The notes under the pieces are model-generated. The model had not been told where the DNA came from. It saw only the letters and a list, made by a program, of their open reading frames with translations, and searched no databases. The position numbers and the translations under genes were made by a program. Below, piece by piece: positions 18,437 through 26,973 of a stretch of DNA of 64,000 nucleotides. Source of the DNA: Marinobacter szutsaonensis (GTDB taxonomy: Bacteria > Pseudomonadota > Gammaproteobacteria > Pseudomonadales > Oleiphilaceae); the NCBI RefSeq assembly GCF_039523335.1, contig NZ_BAAAFC010000001.1:1054001-1118000 (forward strand). The letters are read 5' to 3'. Position 1 is the first letter of the stretch. Each line of letters opens with the position of its first letter.

Positions 18437-20053
18437 ATGCAGGTACTCGAAACGACCGTGAATGCCCAGTCCGACGACTTCCGGGCCAACGCCGAAGCCA
18501 TGGAAGCCCACATACACACCTTCCGCGAGGTCGAGCAGAAAGTGCTGGATCTGGCCGAATCGGCCCGGGAAAAGTTCGTTAAACGGGGCAAACTCCTGCC
18601 CCGGGACCGGATCAACCGGCTGTTGGACCGGGGCAGCGAGTTCCTGGAACTGTGCTCCCTGGCCGGCTACAAGATGCATGACGACAAAGACGGATCCATG
18701 GCCGGCGGCGGCATCATCGCCGGCATCGGCACCGTCAGTGGCGTCCGTTGCCTGGTGGTCGCCAGCAACAGCGCCATCAAGGGCGGCACCATCACCCCGG
18801 CCGGTCTGGACAAGACCCTGCGCCTGCAACAGGTGGCCATGGAAAACAAATTGCCGGTAGTGTCCCTGTCCGAAAGCGGCGGCGCCAACCTCAACTACGC
18901 CACCGACATTTTCGTGCTCGGGGCCCGGGGCTTCGCCAACCAGGCCCGCATGTCCGCCGCCGGTATTCCGCAGGTGACCGTGGTGCACGGCAACGCCACC
19001 GCGGGCGGAGCCTACCAGCCGGGGCTGTCAGACTACGTTATAACCGTGCGGGAACAGGCCAAGATGTTCCTGGCCGGCCCGCCCCTGCTGAAAGCCGCTA
19101 CCGGCGAAGTTGCCACCGACGAGGAACTGGGCGGCGCCGAAATGCACGCCACCGTGGCCGGCACCGCCGAATACCTGGCCGAAAACGACGCTGATGGCAT
19201 CCGCCAGGCCCGGGAGATCCTCGGCGCCCTGCCCTGGAACGAACACCTGCCGCCCCAGCGGGAAATGGCGTGGGAACAGCCTTTGTATCCGGCCGAAGAA
19301 CTGATGGGCGTAATCCCCGCCGATTCCAAGAAACCCTACGACGTCCGGGAAATCCTCGCCCGCATCGCCGACGGCTCGAGGTTCCTGGATTTCAAGAACG
19401 GCTACGACGACCAGACCGTCTGCGGCACCATCCGGATCGAGGGCCATTCCGTCGGCATCATCGGCAACAACGGCCCGATCACCCCGGAAGGCTCCACCAA
19501 GGCCGCCCAGTTCATCCAGCTCTGCGACCAGGCCGGCACCCCGATCCTGTTCTTGCACAACACCACCGGTTTCATGGTGGGAACCCACTCGGAACAGAAC
19601 GGCATCATCAAACACGGGTCAAAGATGATTCAGGCGGTGGCGAACTGCCGGGTGCCGAAGTTCGCAATTGTGGTTGGCGGTTCCTATGGTGCAGGTAATT
19701 ACGCGATGTGTGGCCGCGGCCTCGACCCCCGTTTCATTTTCGCCTGGCCCAACAGCCGAACGGCGGTCATGGGGCCGGCGCAGGCGGGCAAGGTGATGCG
19801 CATCGTGGCGGAGGAGAAGCAGCGCCGGGGCGGCATGGAGCCGGATGCCAAGACGCTGGATTTTCTGGAGCAGGCAACGGCCAAGAAACTCGAGGATGGC
19901 TCCACAGCCCTTTACGGAACCGCCCGGCTCTGGGACGACGGCCTGATCGATCCTCGCGATACCCGGCGGGTTCTGGCTCTGGTCCTGTCGGTCTGCCGCG
20001 AAGCCGAACAGCGGCAATTGCGGCCCAATAGTTTTGGTGTGGCCCGGTTTTGA
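18437..20053 (+). CDS. atuC: Geranyl-CoA carboxylase beta (carboxyltransferase) subunit
   Basis: 538 residues, a biotin-dependent carboxyltransferase of the methylcrotonyl/propionyl-CoA carboxylase class. Two crotonase-like halves carry the acyl-CoA pockets: G-N-A-T-A-G-G-A-Y around residue 190 and G-S-Y-G-A-G-N-Y-A-M-C-G-R near 415. It carries carboxyl groups from biotin on AtuF to the gamma-methyl of cis-geranyl-CoA. Strong GAGGAAACAG ribosome site at ATG 18437. It is the third gene of the operon. Two long hairpins follow before atuD. The closest alternative is the leucine-pathway methylcrotonyl-CoA enzyme, which the atuA/B/D/E/F setting argues against. Confidence 0.85.
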   Translation: MQVLETTVNAQSDDFRANAEAMEAHIHTFREVEQKVLDLAESAREKFVKRGKLLPRDRINRLLDRGSEFLELCSLAGYKMHDDKDGSMAGGGIIAGIGTVSGVRCLVVASNSAIKGGTITPAGLDKTLRLQQVAMENKLPVVSLSESGGANLNYATDIFVLGARGFANQARMSAAGIPQVTVVHGNATAGGAYQPGLSDYVITVREQAKMFLAGPPLLKAATGEVATDEELGGAEMHATVAGTAEYLAENDADGIRQAREILGALPWNEHLPPQREMAWEQPLYPAEELMGVIPADSKKPYDVREILARIADGSRFLDFKNGYDDQTVCGTIRIEGHSVGIIGNNGPITPEGSTKAAQFIQLCDQAGTPILFLHNTTGFMVGTHSEQNGIIKHGSKMIQAVANCRVPKFAIVVGGSYGAGNYAMCGRGLDPRFIFAWPNSRTAVMGPAQAGKVMRIVAEEKQRRGGMEPDAKTLDFLEQATAKKLEDGSTALYGTARLWDDGLIDPRDTRRVLALVLSVCREAEQRQLRPNSFGVARF

Positions 20054-20104
20054 CCTCTGGCCTCCGGAGTGGATTCGGAACTCAAGACTGGTCGTTCGGG
20101 AGTG

Positions 20105-20216
20105 GGCACTGTCTGGGGAAGGGCGGCCAAAAACCGCTACGAGCACGTCCATGTGCGCTTGTTTCAGGCCATCCATGGCCTTCAACATTTTTGGCCGCCC
20201 TTCCCCAGACAGTGCC
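20105..20216 (+). repeat. Long hairpin element H1
   Basis: 29-base arms 20105-20133 and 20188-20216 are exact complements, with no mismatch. The 54-base core between them folds into two more hairpins: GCAC-GTCCAT-GTGC and AGGCCA-TCCA-TGGCCT. The core runs CCGCTACGAGCACG... on the plus strand. It lies 51 bases after the atuC stop. Confidence 0.9.
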
Positions 20217-20324
20217 ATCGAGCCACGAGTTAACGCATCTAAACCAAACAGTTCCAGCGAGTAGGTAGGTAATACCGGGAAAGCAACAAATTGCCAGAAG
20301 GAAGCAACAGATTCGCAGATTTTG

Positions 20325-20435
20325 GCGGGTGTGAGGGAGAGCCTTCAGAAAATGTAGAGGGCCACGGATGGCCCGAAACAAGCCCACAGGGACGTGCTTG
20401 TCGGCGGTTTTCTGAAGGCTCTCCCTCACAGCCGC
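20325..20435 (-). repeat. Long hairpin element H2
   Basis: 28-base arms (20325-20352, 20408-20435) pair with one mismatch. The core is the same as H1 but in reverse orientation. Its inner hairpins differ from H1 by paired changes: GGGCCA/TGGCCC in place of AGGCCA/TGGCCT. Confidence 0.9.
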
Positions 20436-20500
20436 TACCCAAGTTAACGAACGTGCACCAATCACAACAGGCACGAACTAACAAAACGGAGAACAAGAAC

Positions 20501-21661
20501 GTGAAATTCACAGCCGAACATGAAGCCCTGAGAAAAACCGTCCGGGACTTTGTCGAAAAAGAGATCAACCCTTACTGCGACGAATGGGAAGAAGCCGGCG
20601 AATTTCCCATCCATGATTTGTTCAAGAAACTCGGCAACCTCGGCATCCTCGGTATCCAGAAACCCGAGGAATACGGCGGCATGGGCCTGGATTACAGCTA
20701 CAACCTCGTGGCGGCTGAGGAGCTTGGAACCGCGCTTTGCGGCGGCGTTCCGCTGGCCATCGGCGTGCAGACCGACATGTGTACTCCCGCCCTCGCCCGC
20801 TTCGGCTCCGACGAACTGAAACGGGACTTCCTGGCCCCGGCCATTGCCGGTGACATGGTCGGCTGTATCGGCGTGAGTGAGGTCGGCGCCGGTTCGGACG
20901 TTGCCGGTCTGAAGACCACCGCGAAGAAAGACGGCGACGATTACATCATCAACGGCTCGAAGATGTGGATCACCAACTCGCCGAAGGCCGACTTTATCTG
21001 CCTGCTGGCCAACACCAGCGACGACAAGCCCCACAAGAACAAATCCCTGATCGTGGTACCCATGAATTCGCCGGGCATCACCTTCAGCCCGCATCTGAAC
21101 AAGCTGGGCATGCGTTCCTCTGAAACCGCCCAGATTTTCTTCGACGATGTTCGGGTGCCCCAGCGCAACCGGATCGGGGCCGAGGGCACGGGTTTCATGA
21201 TGCAGATGCTGCAGTTCCAGGAGGAGCGGATGTGGGGCGCGGCGAATGTCATCAAGGCGCTGGAGGTCTGTATCGACAAGACCATCGAGTACTGCCGGGA
21301 GCGCAAAACCTTCGGTCAACCATTGCTGGACAACCAGTACATCCATTTCCGGATGGCGGAGTTGCAGACAGAGGTGGAAGCCCTGCGGGCGCTGACCTAC
21401 CAGGCCTGCGAGCTACACATTGCCGGCAAGGACGTGACCAGGCTCGCCTCCATGGCCAAGCTCAAGGCCGGGCGTCTTGGACGCGAGGTGACGGACAGCT
21501 GTCTGCAGTACTGGGGTGGTAACGGTTACATGTGGGACAACCCCGTGTCCCGGGCTTACCGGGATGTCCGGCTGGTGTCCATTGGCGGCGGTGCCGACGA
21601 AATCATGCTCGGGATTATCTGCAAGCTGATGGGCACGTTGCCTGGTAAAAAACGCGACTGA
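20501..21661 (+). CDS. atuD: Citronellyl-CoA dehydrogenase AtuD
   Basis: 386 residues, an acyl-CoA dehydrogenase of normal length: helical N-terminal domain, beta-domain with flavin motif W-I-T-N-S-P near 155, then C-terminal helices. GTG 20501 starts it, with a GGAG site 9 bases upstream; longer frames extend through the hairpin region and are not credible. It oxidises citronellyl-CoA to cis-geranyl-CoA, giving the substrate for AtuC/F. A very near relative would be citronellyl-CoA dehydrogenase of Pseudomonas. The general acyl-CoA dehydrogenase activity is certain; the substrate is taken from the operon. Confidence 0.85.
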   Translation: MKFTAEHEALRKTVRDFVEKEINPYCDEWEEAGEFPIHDLFKKLGNLGILGIQKPEEYGGMGLDYSYNLVAAEELGTALCGGVPLAIGVQTDMCTPALARFGSDELKRDFLAPAIAGDMVGCIGVSEVGAGSDVAGLKTTAKKDGDDYIINGSKMWITNSPKADFICLLANTSDDKPHKNKSLIVVPMNSPGITFSPHLNKLGMRSSETAQIFFDDVRVPQRNRIGAEGTGFMMQMLQFQEERMWGAANVIKALEVCIDKTIEYCRERKTFGQPLLDNQYIHFRMAELQTEVEALRALTYQACELHIAGKDVTRLASMAKLKAGRLGREVTDSCLQYWGGNGYMWDNPVSRAYRDVRLVSIGGGADEIMLGIICKLMGTLPGKKRD

Positions 21662-21684
21662 TCAAAACCAAGAATGGTGCAAGA

Positions 21685-21794
21685 CCGGCACCCCGGGGAC
21701 ACTGTTCAGGACACGCCACGAGTACGTCCATGTAGGCTCGTTTCGGGCCGTCCATGGCCCTCAACGGTCCTGAACAGTGTCCCCGGGGCACCGG
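21685..21794 (+). repeat. Long hairpin element H3
   Basis: Inner 21-base arms 21691-21711 and 21768-21788 pair perfectly; with two mismatches the stem extends to 21685-21794. Core on the plus strand. Hairpin one reads TAC-GTCCAT-GTA, changing the C-G pair of H1 to T-A on both sides. It ends 27 bases before atuE. Confidence 0.9.
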
Positions 21795-21821
21795 CCCCAA
21801 ACAATTTTCGTGGAGTCGGTA

Positions 21822-22643
21822 ATGGAACAGCTACCTCATTGCGAAACGCTTCTCCTTGAAAAACAGGGACCAACCCTGTTTTTAACCATCAACCGCCCTG
21901 ACGTCCGCAACGCCATGAGCCTGCAGATGGTGGCGGAGCTGGCGACGATCTTCACCCAGATCGAACACGACGAAACCATCCGCGCCGTCGTCATCCGCGG
22001 TAACAGTGGCCATTTCTGCGCCGGCGGCGACATCAAGGACATGGCTGGGGCGCGGGGCCAGAAACCGGACGAAGGCCAGCACGACCCGTTCTACAAACTG
22101 AACCGGGCCTTCGGCCAGATGATCGAGCAAGTCAACCAATCCTCAAAAGTCGTTATCGCGGTGACCGAAGGTGCCGTGATGGGCGGCGGCTTCGGCCTGG
22201 TCTGCGTCTCCGACGTCGCCATCGCCGGACCCACTGCGAAATTCGGAATGCCGGAAACCACTCTGGGCGTTATCCCCGCACAGATCGCCCCGTTCGTAGT
22301 GGAACGCATCGGCCTGACCCAGGCCCGTCGGTTGGCCCTGCTCGGCCTTCGGATTGACGCCAAAGAAGCCTGCGCCCTGGGCATAGTCCATCAGGTTGCA
22401 GAAAAAGACGAAGAGGTGGACCAGCTCCTGGAACAGGCCCTTGAACGCGTCCGCCTGTGCGCCCCCAACGCCACGGCCGAGACCAAGGCTTTGCTGCACC
22501 GGGTCGGCCACGAACCAATGCACAAACTCCTGGACAGCGCCGCGGAAAAATTCGCAGAGGCCATCCGTGGCCCGGAAGGCGCCGAAGGCACCATGGCGTT
22601 CATGCAAAAACGCGAACCAAATTGGGCAGGCGACACCGAATGA
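21822..22643 (+). CDS. atuE: Isohexenylglutaconyl-CoA hydratase AtuE
   Basis: 273 residues, an enoyl-CoA hydratase/isomerase. H-F-C-A-G-G-D-I-K-D near residue 66-75 forms the oxyanion hole, and G-A-V-M-G-G-G-F-G follows near 120. ATG 21822 has GGAG six bases upstream; the longer frame starts within hairpin H3 and is rejected. It hydrates the carboxylated product of AtuC/F. AtuE is the specific hydratase that completes the conversion of geranyl-CoA into a beta-oxidisable acid. Hairpin H4 lies 16 bases after its stop. Confidence 0.85.
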   Translation: MEQLPHCETLLLEKQGPTLFLTINRPDVRNAMSLQMVAELATIFTQIEHDETIRAVVIRGNSGHFCAGGDIKDMAGARGQKPDEGQHDPFYKLNRAFGQMIEQVNQSSKVVIAVTEGAVMGGGFGLVCVSDVAIAGPTAKFGMPETTLGVIPAQIAPFVVERIGLTQARRLALLGLRIDAKEACALGIVHQVAEKDEEVDQLLEQALERVRLCAPNATAETKALLHRVGHEPMHKLLDSAAEKFAEAIRGPEGAEGTMAFMQKREPNWAGDTE

Positions 22644-22658
22644 TTGCGGGAGCAGCGG

Positions 22659-22760
22659 CGCGTCGGGAGGCCTTCCAGAAAATGTTGAAGGCCAAGGATG
22701 GCCTGAAACAAGCGCACATGGACGTGCTCGTAGCGGTTTTCTGGAAGGCCTCCCGACGCG
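22659..22760 (-). repeat. Long hairpin element H4
   Basis: 24-base arms 22659-22682 and 22737-22760 are exact complements. Core in reverse orientation, almost identical to H1. It separates atuE from atuF. Confidence 0.9.
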
Positions 22761-22797
22761 ACGATGCGGACATGCACCCAACCCAGAGAAAACCACA

Positions 22798-24753
22798 ATG
22801 CTAAAAAAACTCCTGATAGCCAACCGAGGCGAAATCGCCGTAAGGGTGATCCGCACCGCCAAAGCCCTGGGCTACCGCACTATCGCGGTCTACTCCGAAG
22901 CGGACGCCAACGCAATGCACGTGGAACTGGCCGACGAAGCCGTCTGCATTGGGCCGGCGCAGGTCTCAGCTTCCTACCTGAATGCCGAAGCGATCCTTGA
23001 GGCGGCACGGAAAACCGGTGCCGACTGCGTTCACCCCGGTTACGGTTTTCTCTCCGAGAACTCCGCCTTCGCCAAAGCCTGCAAGGACGCCAGCCTGGTC
23101 TTCGTCGGCCCGCCGGAATCAGCCATCGAACTGATGGGCAGCAAACGCCGCTCCAAGATCGCCATGCAGGAAGCCGGTGTCCCCGTCGTTCCCGGCTTCG
23201 AGGGTGACAACGCCAGCGACGACGAACTGATCCAGGCTGCCGCCGATATCGGTTACCCACTGATGGTCAAGGCCTCCGCCGGTGGCGGCGGCCGGGGCAT
23301 GCGCCTGGTGGAGAGTGAGGACCAACTCGCCGACAACCTCAAACGGGCCCGCTCCGAGGCCAAGCAGGCCTTCGGTGATGACGAACTGATCCTGGAAAAA
23401 GCGGTTATCGAACCCCGGCACGTGGAAATCCAGGTGTTCGCAGACCGCCACGGAAACGCCGTCTACCTCGGCGAACGGGACTGCTCCGTGCAGCGTCGCC
23501 ACCAGAAAGTGGTCGAAGAAGCGCCCTCCCCCTTTGTTACCCCCGACCTCCGCCAAGCCATGGGCGAGGCCGCCGTGCGGGCAGCGCTGGCTTGCGGTTA
23601 TGAAGGCGCCGGCACCGTCGAGTTTCTCGTGGACAAAGACCGGAACTTCTACTTCCTCGAAATGAACACCCGCCTGCAAGTGGAACACCCGGTCACCGAA
23701 CTTATTACCGGCCAAGACCTGGTGGCCTGGCAGCTTGCCGTTGCCGAGGGCCAGCCCCTGCCGCTGGCGCAGGAGGAGATCACACTCAATGGCCATGCCA
23801 TCGAAGTACGCCTCTACGCCGAAGACCCCGCCCACGGCTTCACCCCGCAGACCGGGGAACTCCACCGGTTTGAACCTGCCGAAGGTGAAGGCCTGCGCTA
23901 CGACACCGGTGTCCGCTCCGGCGATACGGTCAGCCCCCACTACGACCCCATGTTGGCCAAAGTCATCGCCTGGGGCCAGACACGGGATGAGGCCCGCCGC
24001 CGGCTGATTCGCGCTCTTGAGGACACAACCGCATTCGGTGTCACCACCAACCGCTGGTTCCTCAGCCGGATCATCGCCGATGACACCTTCGGCGCCGGCG
24101 AAGCCACAACCGGCTTCCTGCAAAGCGCGTTCGCCGACGATCCCTCCCTATCACCGCAAAAACTCAGCATCCGGCAACTGGCCCTGAGCGCCTGCGCCCT
24201 GGGCCTTGGCAATTCGGGCCAAGGCGGCTGGAGTAACGCGCCCGCAACGGTGATACCGATCAAGCTGGAGGTCCAGGGCGAAACCCTCGAACTGAAGGTT
24301 CGCAAAAGCGGCAACAGCCTGTCCGTGAGCCATGGTGACGAGGAATACCATATGGAGGTCCAGAGCCACTCCGATGGCCTGTTATGCATTATCGACAATG
24401 GCGTTCGTCAGCGTTGCCAATACCACCGGCAAGGCGATTCCCTATATTTGCAGGCGTTCGGCCAGTCCTGGTCGGTCCGGGATGTAACGCACCAGCCTGT
24501 TACCGGCAGCGCCGGCACCGGGAGCGGAAAGCTCCAGGCCAGCATGGACGGGGCTATCATTGATGTACTGGTGGCCGAAGGCGAAACCGTGGAACAGGGC
24601 CAGACCCTGGTCATCCTCGAAGCCATGAAAATGGAACACCCGGTCAAGGCCGACCGGTCTGGCGTGGTCGCCGGTGTGCATACCCGTGCCGGGGAACAGG
24701 TCAGACGCAGCCAACTCCTGGTGGAAATCACCGTTATTGAAGAGAAAACATGA
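22798..24753 (+). CDS. atuF: Geranyl-CoA carboxylase alpha (biotin) subunit
   Basis: 651 residues from ATG 22798; frames extending upstream run through hairpin H4. The order is biotin carboxylase N-domain (L-L-I-A-N-R-G-E-I-A-V-R), ATP-grasp with the G-G-G-G-R-G-M-R-L loop near 161 and E-M-N-T-R-L-Q-V-E-H, C-domain, then biotin carrier at the end with E-A-M-K-M-E-H carrying the biotinylated Lys. With AtuC it forms the ATP-dependent carboxylase for cis-geranyl-CoA. Its stop overlaps the next gene by ATGA. The usual alternative is methylcrotonyl-CoA carboxylase alpha. Confidence 0.88.
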   Translation: MLKKLLIANRGEIAVRVIRTAKALGYRTIAVYSEADANAMHVELADEAVCIGPAQVSASYLNAEAILEAARKTGADCVHPGYGFLSENSAFAKACKDASLVFVGPPESAIELMGSKRRSKIAMQEAGVPVVPGFEGDNASDDELIQAAADIGYPLMVKASAGGGGRGMRLVESEDQLADNLKRARSEAKQAFGDDELILEKAVIEPRHVEIQVFADRHGNAVYLGERDCSVQRRHQKVVEEAPSPFVTPDLRQAMGEAAVRAALACGYEGAGTVEFLVDKDRNFYFLEMNTRLQVEHPVTELITGQDLVAWQLAVAEGQPLPLAQEEITLNGHAIEVRLYAEDPAHGFTPQTGELHRFEPAEGEGLRYDTGVRSGDTVSPHYDPMLAKVIAWGQTRDEARRRLIRALEDTTAFGVTTNRWFLSRIIADDTFGAGEATTGFLQSAFADDPSLSPQKLSIRQLALSACALGLGNSGQGGWSNAPATVIPIKLEVQGETLELKVRKSGNSLSVSHGDEEYHMEVQSHSDGLLCIIDNGVRQRCQYHRQGDSLYLQAFGQSWSVRDVTHQPVTGSAGTGSGKLQASMDGAIIDVLVAEGETVEQGQTLVILEAMKMEHPVKADRSGVVAGVHTRAGEQVRRSQLLVEITVIEEKT

Positions 24754-26576
24754 GCCAAGACACCGTATCTGCCCGAGACATCTTCCGCAGCCTGCCCGGC
24801 GTCCTCCGTCGGTTTCCCGCCATTGCGAAGGGACTGTACTACTACTCCGTGAAGGATGAGAACGCAGACCTGACCCTGGGCAAGCTGATCGAGCAGAACG
24901 CTGAGAAGTACGGCAACCGGCCAGCCATCCTGTTCGAGGACCGATCCATCACCTGGAGCGAACTCGATACCTGGAGTAACCGCATCGCCCACTATCTGAA
25001 AGACAAGGGGCTGGTAAAGGGCGAGGCCATTGCCGTACTGCTGGAGAACCGGCCCGAACTGCTGGCCGTAGTCGCCGGCGCGGCCAAGGTCGGCATTGCC
25101 TGTGCCATGCTCAACACCTCCCAGAAGGGCAAGGTCCTGGCCCACAGCATCAACCTGATCCGGCCGCGCATGGTGGTGGTTGGTGAAGAGCTGGTGGACC
25201 ACATCGAGGACATCCGCGGCGACATTCGCCCCCGGCACAGCCAGCCATTCCAGTTCCTGGCCGACACCAACACCATGAACAGCTTCGGCGATGCTCCGGC
25301 CGGCTATACCAACATGGCGGAGCAGATCAGCAGCTATTCAGGCACCCGTCCGCTGGTAAGCAACCCGCCCACTATGGGCGATACTGCCATCTACCTGTTC
25401 ACCTCCGGCACCACAGGGCTGCCCAAGGCCGCCCCCGGCTCGCACCGCAAGTTCGTCAAAGCCTATGGCGGCTTCGGCATGATGTCTCTGGCCATGGAGC
25501 CGGAAGACGTCCTCTACTGCACCCTGCCCCTGTACCACGGCACCGCCCTGCTGGTGTGCTGGGGTTCGGTACTGGCCGGCGGCTCCGCCATCGCCCTGCG
25601 CCGCAAGTTCTCCGCCACCGCCTTCTGGGACGACGTCCGCCGCTACAAGGCCACCACCTTCGGCTACGTGGGCGAACTCTGCCGCTACCTTCTGAACCAG
25701 CCGCCGAGTGACCAGGACCGCAACCACAGCCTGACCAAGATGATCGGCAACGGCCTGCGCCCATCCATCTGGAAAGAATTCAAAGAACGCTTCGGTATCG
25801 AAACCGTGGCGGAACTCTACGCCTCGTCCGAGGGCAATATCGGCTTCAGTAACTTCTTCAACATGGACAACACCGTCGGCTTCTCCACCGCGCCCTACAA
25901 ACTGGTGAAGTACCACGAGGGTACCCGGGATCCGATCCGCAACGGCAAAGGCAAACTGGAAGAGGTCAAAAAGGGTGAGCCTGGCCTGTTGATCGGCGAG
26001 ATCACCAAGAAGTGGTCGTTCGAGGGCTACACCCAGAAGGAAGCCACGGAGCAATCCATCCTCCGGGATGCCTTCAAGAAGGGCGATGCCTGGTTCAATA
26101 CCGGCGACGTACTCAAGGAGATCGGTTTCGGTCACCTGCAGTTCGTGGACCGAATGGGGGATACTTTCCGTTGGAAGGGGGAGAACGTCTCAACCACGGA
26201 GGTGGAGAACATCATCGATGGCTCGGGCATGGTAGAAGAAGCCATTGTCTACGGTGTGGAGATCCCCGGGACCAATGGCAAAGCCGGCATGGCCTCGCTG
26301 GTGCCCCACAACAACGGCAAGGGTTTCGATATCAACCGTCTGTTTGCCTACCTGCAGGACAACCTGCCGCCCTATGCGGTGCCGGTTTTTGTCCGCGTAA
26401 CCCACGTCATCGAGAAAACGGGTACCTTCAAGTACCGGAAGGTGGATATCCAGAAGCTCGGTTACTCGCTCCGACCCCGTGAAGAAGTCTACGCCTGGTT
26501 GCCGGGCACTTCCGGGTACACCTTGGTTGATTCTGAGCTGGTTTCCCGGATTGATGCTGGGGAGGTTCGGTTCTGA
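24750..26576 (+). CDS. atuH: Long-chain/terpenoid acyl-CoA synthetase (AtuH-like)
   Basis: 608 residues, close to the length of AtuH (very-long-chain acyl-CoA synthetase type). The AMP motif L-F-T-S-G-T-T-G-L-P-K is near 215-225, and the adenylate-forming motifs N-T-G-D and D-T-F-R-W-K-G-E-N-V-S follow near 450-475. It activates the acid (citronellic or geranic) to its CoA ester with ATP and starts the pathway. It is coupled to atuF by an ATGA overlap. The atuG dehydrogenase found in Pseudomonas between atuF and atuH is missing here. Two hairpins close the operon. Confidence 0.82.
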   Translation: MSQDTVSARDIFRSLPGVLRRFPAIAKGLYYYSVKDENADLTLGKLIEQNAEKYGNRPAILFEDRSITWSELDTWSNRIAHYLKDKGLVKGEAIAVLLENRPELLAVVAGAAKVGIACAMLNTSQKGKVLAHSINLIRPRMVVVGEELVDHIEDIRGDIRPRHSQPFQFLADTNTMNSFGDAPAGYTNMAEQISSYSGTRPLVSNPPTMGDTAIYLFTSGTTGLPKAAPGSHRKFVKAYGGFGMMSLAMEPEDVLYCTLPLYHGTALLVCWGSVLAGGSAIALRRKFSATAFWDDVRRYKATTFGYVGELCRYLLNQPPSDQDRNHSLTKMIGNGLRPSIWKEFKERFGIETVAELYASSEGNIGFSNFFNMDNTVGFSTAPYKLVKYHEGTRDPIRNGKGKLEEVKKGEPGLLIGEITKKWSFEGYTQKEATEQSILRDAFKKGDAWFNTGDVLKEIGFGHLQFVDRMGDTFRWKGENVSTTEVENIIDGSGMVEEAIVYGVEIPGTNGKAGMASLVPHNNGKGFDINRLFAYLQDNLPPYAVPVFVRVTHVIEKTGTFKYRKVDIQKLGYSLRPREEVYAWLPGTSGYTLVDSELVSRIDAGEVRF

Positions 26577-26628
26577 CTTTTGGCGGGGGGGTTCTTGGTC
26601 TGGCCCTAGCCTTCTGGGTTAGCGGTGT

Positions 26629-26738
26629 GGTGAGGGTGGGTGGCCCCTCCCAAAAACCGCTACAAGCACGTCCGTGTGCGCTTGTTTCGGGCCGTCCCTG
26701 GCCCTCTACATTTTTGGGAGGGGCCACCCACCCTCACC
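26629..26738 (+). repeat. Long hairpin element H5
   Basis: 28-base arms 26629-26656 and 26711-26738 are exact complements. Core on the plus strand; inner hairpin two reads GGGCC/GGCCC, the G-C version also seen in H2 and H3. Confidence 0.9.
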
Positions 26739-26820
26739 GTCAGGCTCCAGAGATATAGTTATAAAAGGCATGAGCGGAAAACACCCGGCCGTTCATTGAC
26801 GACTACCCGAAAGATTTGAA

Positions 26821-26930
26821 AGCCCTGCGGGGGCGGACTTCCCAAAAATGTTGAAGGCCAGGGATGGCCTGAAACAAGCGCACATGGACGTGCTCGTAGC
26901 GGTTTTTGGGAAGTCCGCCCCAGCAGGGCT
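26821..26930 (-). repeat. Long hairpin element H6
   Basis: 28-base arms (26821-26848, 26903-26930) pair with one mismatch. Core in reverse orientation. Inner hairpin two has the A-T pair (AGGCCA/TGGCCT) of H1 and H4. Confidence 0.9.
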
Positions 26931-26973
26931 CACTCCAAATCAATCAGGCTAGGAGCCAAAATCAGACTACAAC

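Larger units (their letters stand above)
20054..20500. other. Gap between atuC and atuD holding two long hairpins
   Basis: 447 bases with no gene. Long hairpin copies H1 (20105-20216) and H2 (20325-20435) fill half of it, in opposite orientation. The atuD ribosome site is at its 3' end. Confidence 0.8.
26577..26973. other. Gap after the atu operon with hairpins H5 and H6
   Basis: 397 bases with no gene, between the atu operon and a convergent oxidoreductase gene. H5 and H6 are in opposite orientation and separated by about 82 bases. They are the best candidates for ending both transcripts. Confidence 0.75.

Noticed and set aside
22143..22862. Minus-strand frame spanning atuE and hairpin H4
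   Set aside because: It only translates gene antisense plus hairpin; similar peptides come from the other hairpin copies.
20105..26930. CRISPR array or tRNA-like elements in the hairpins
   Set aside because: Copies are 0.1-4 kb apart with genes between, cores alternate in orientation, and no acceptor, anticodon or CCA is present.
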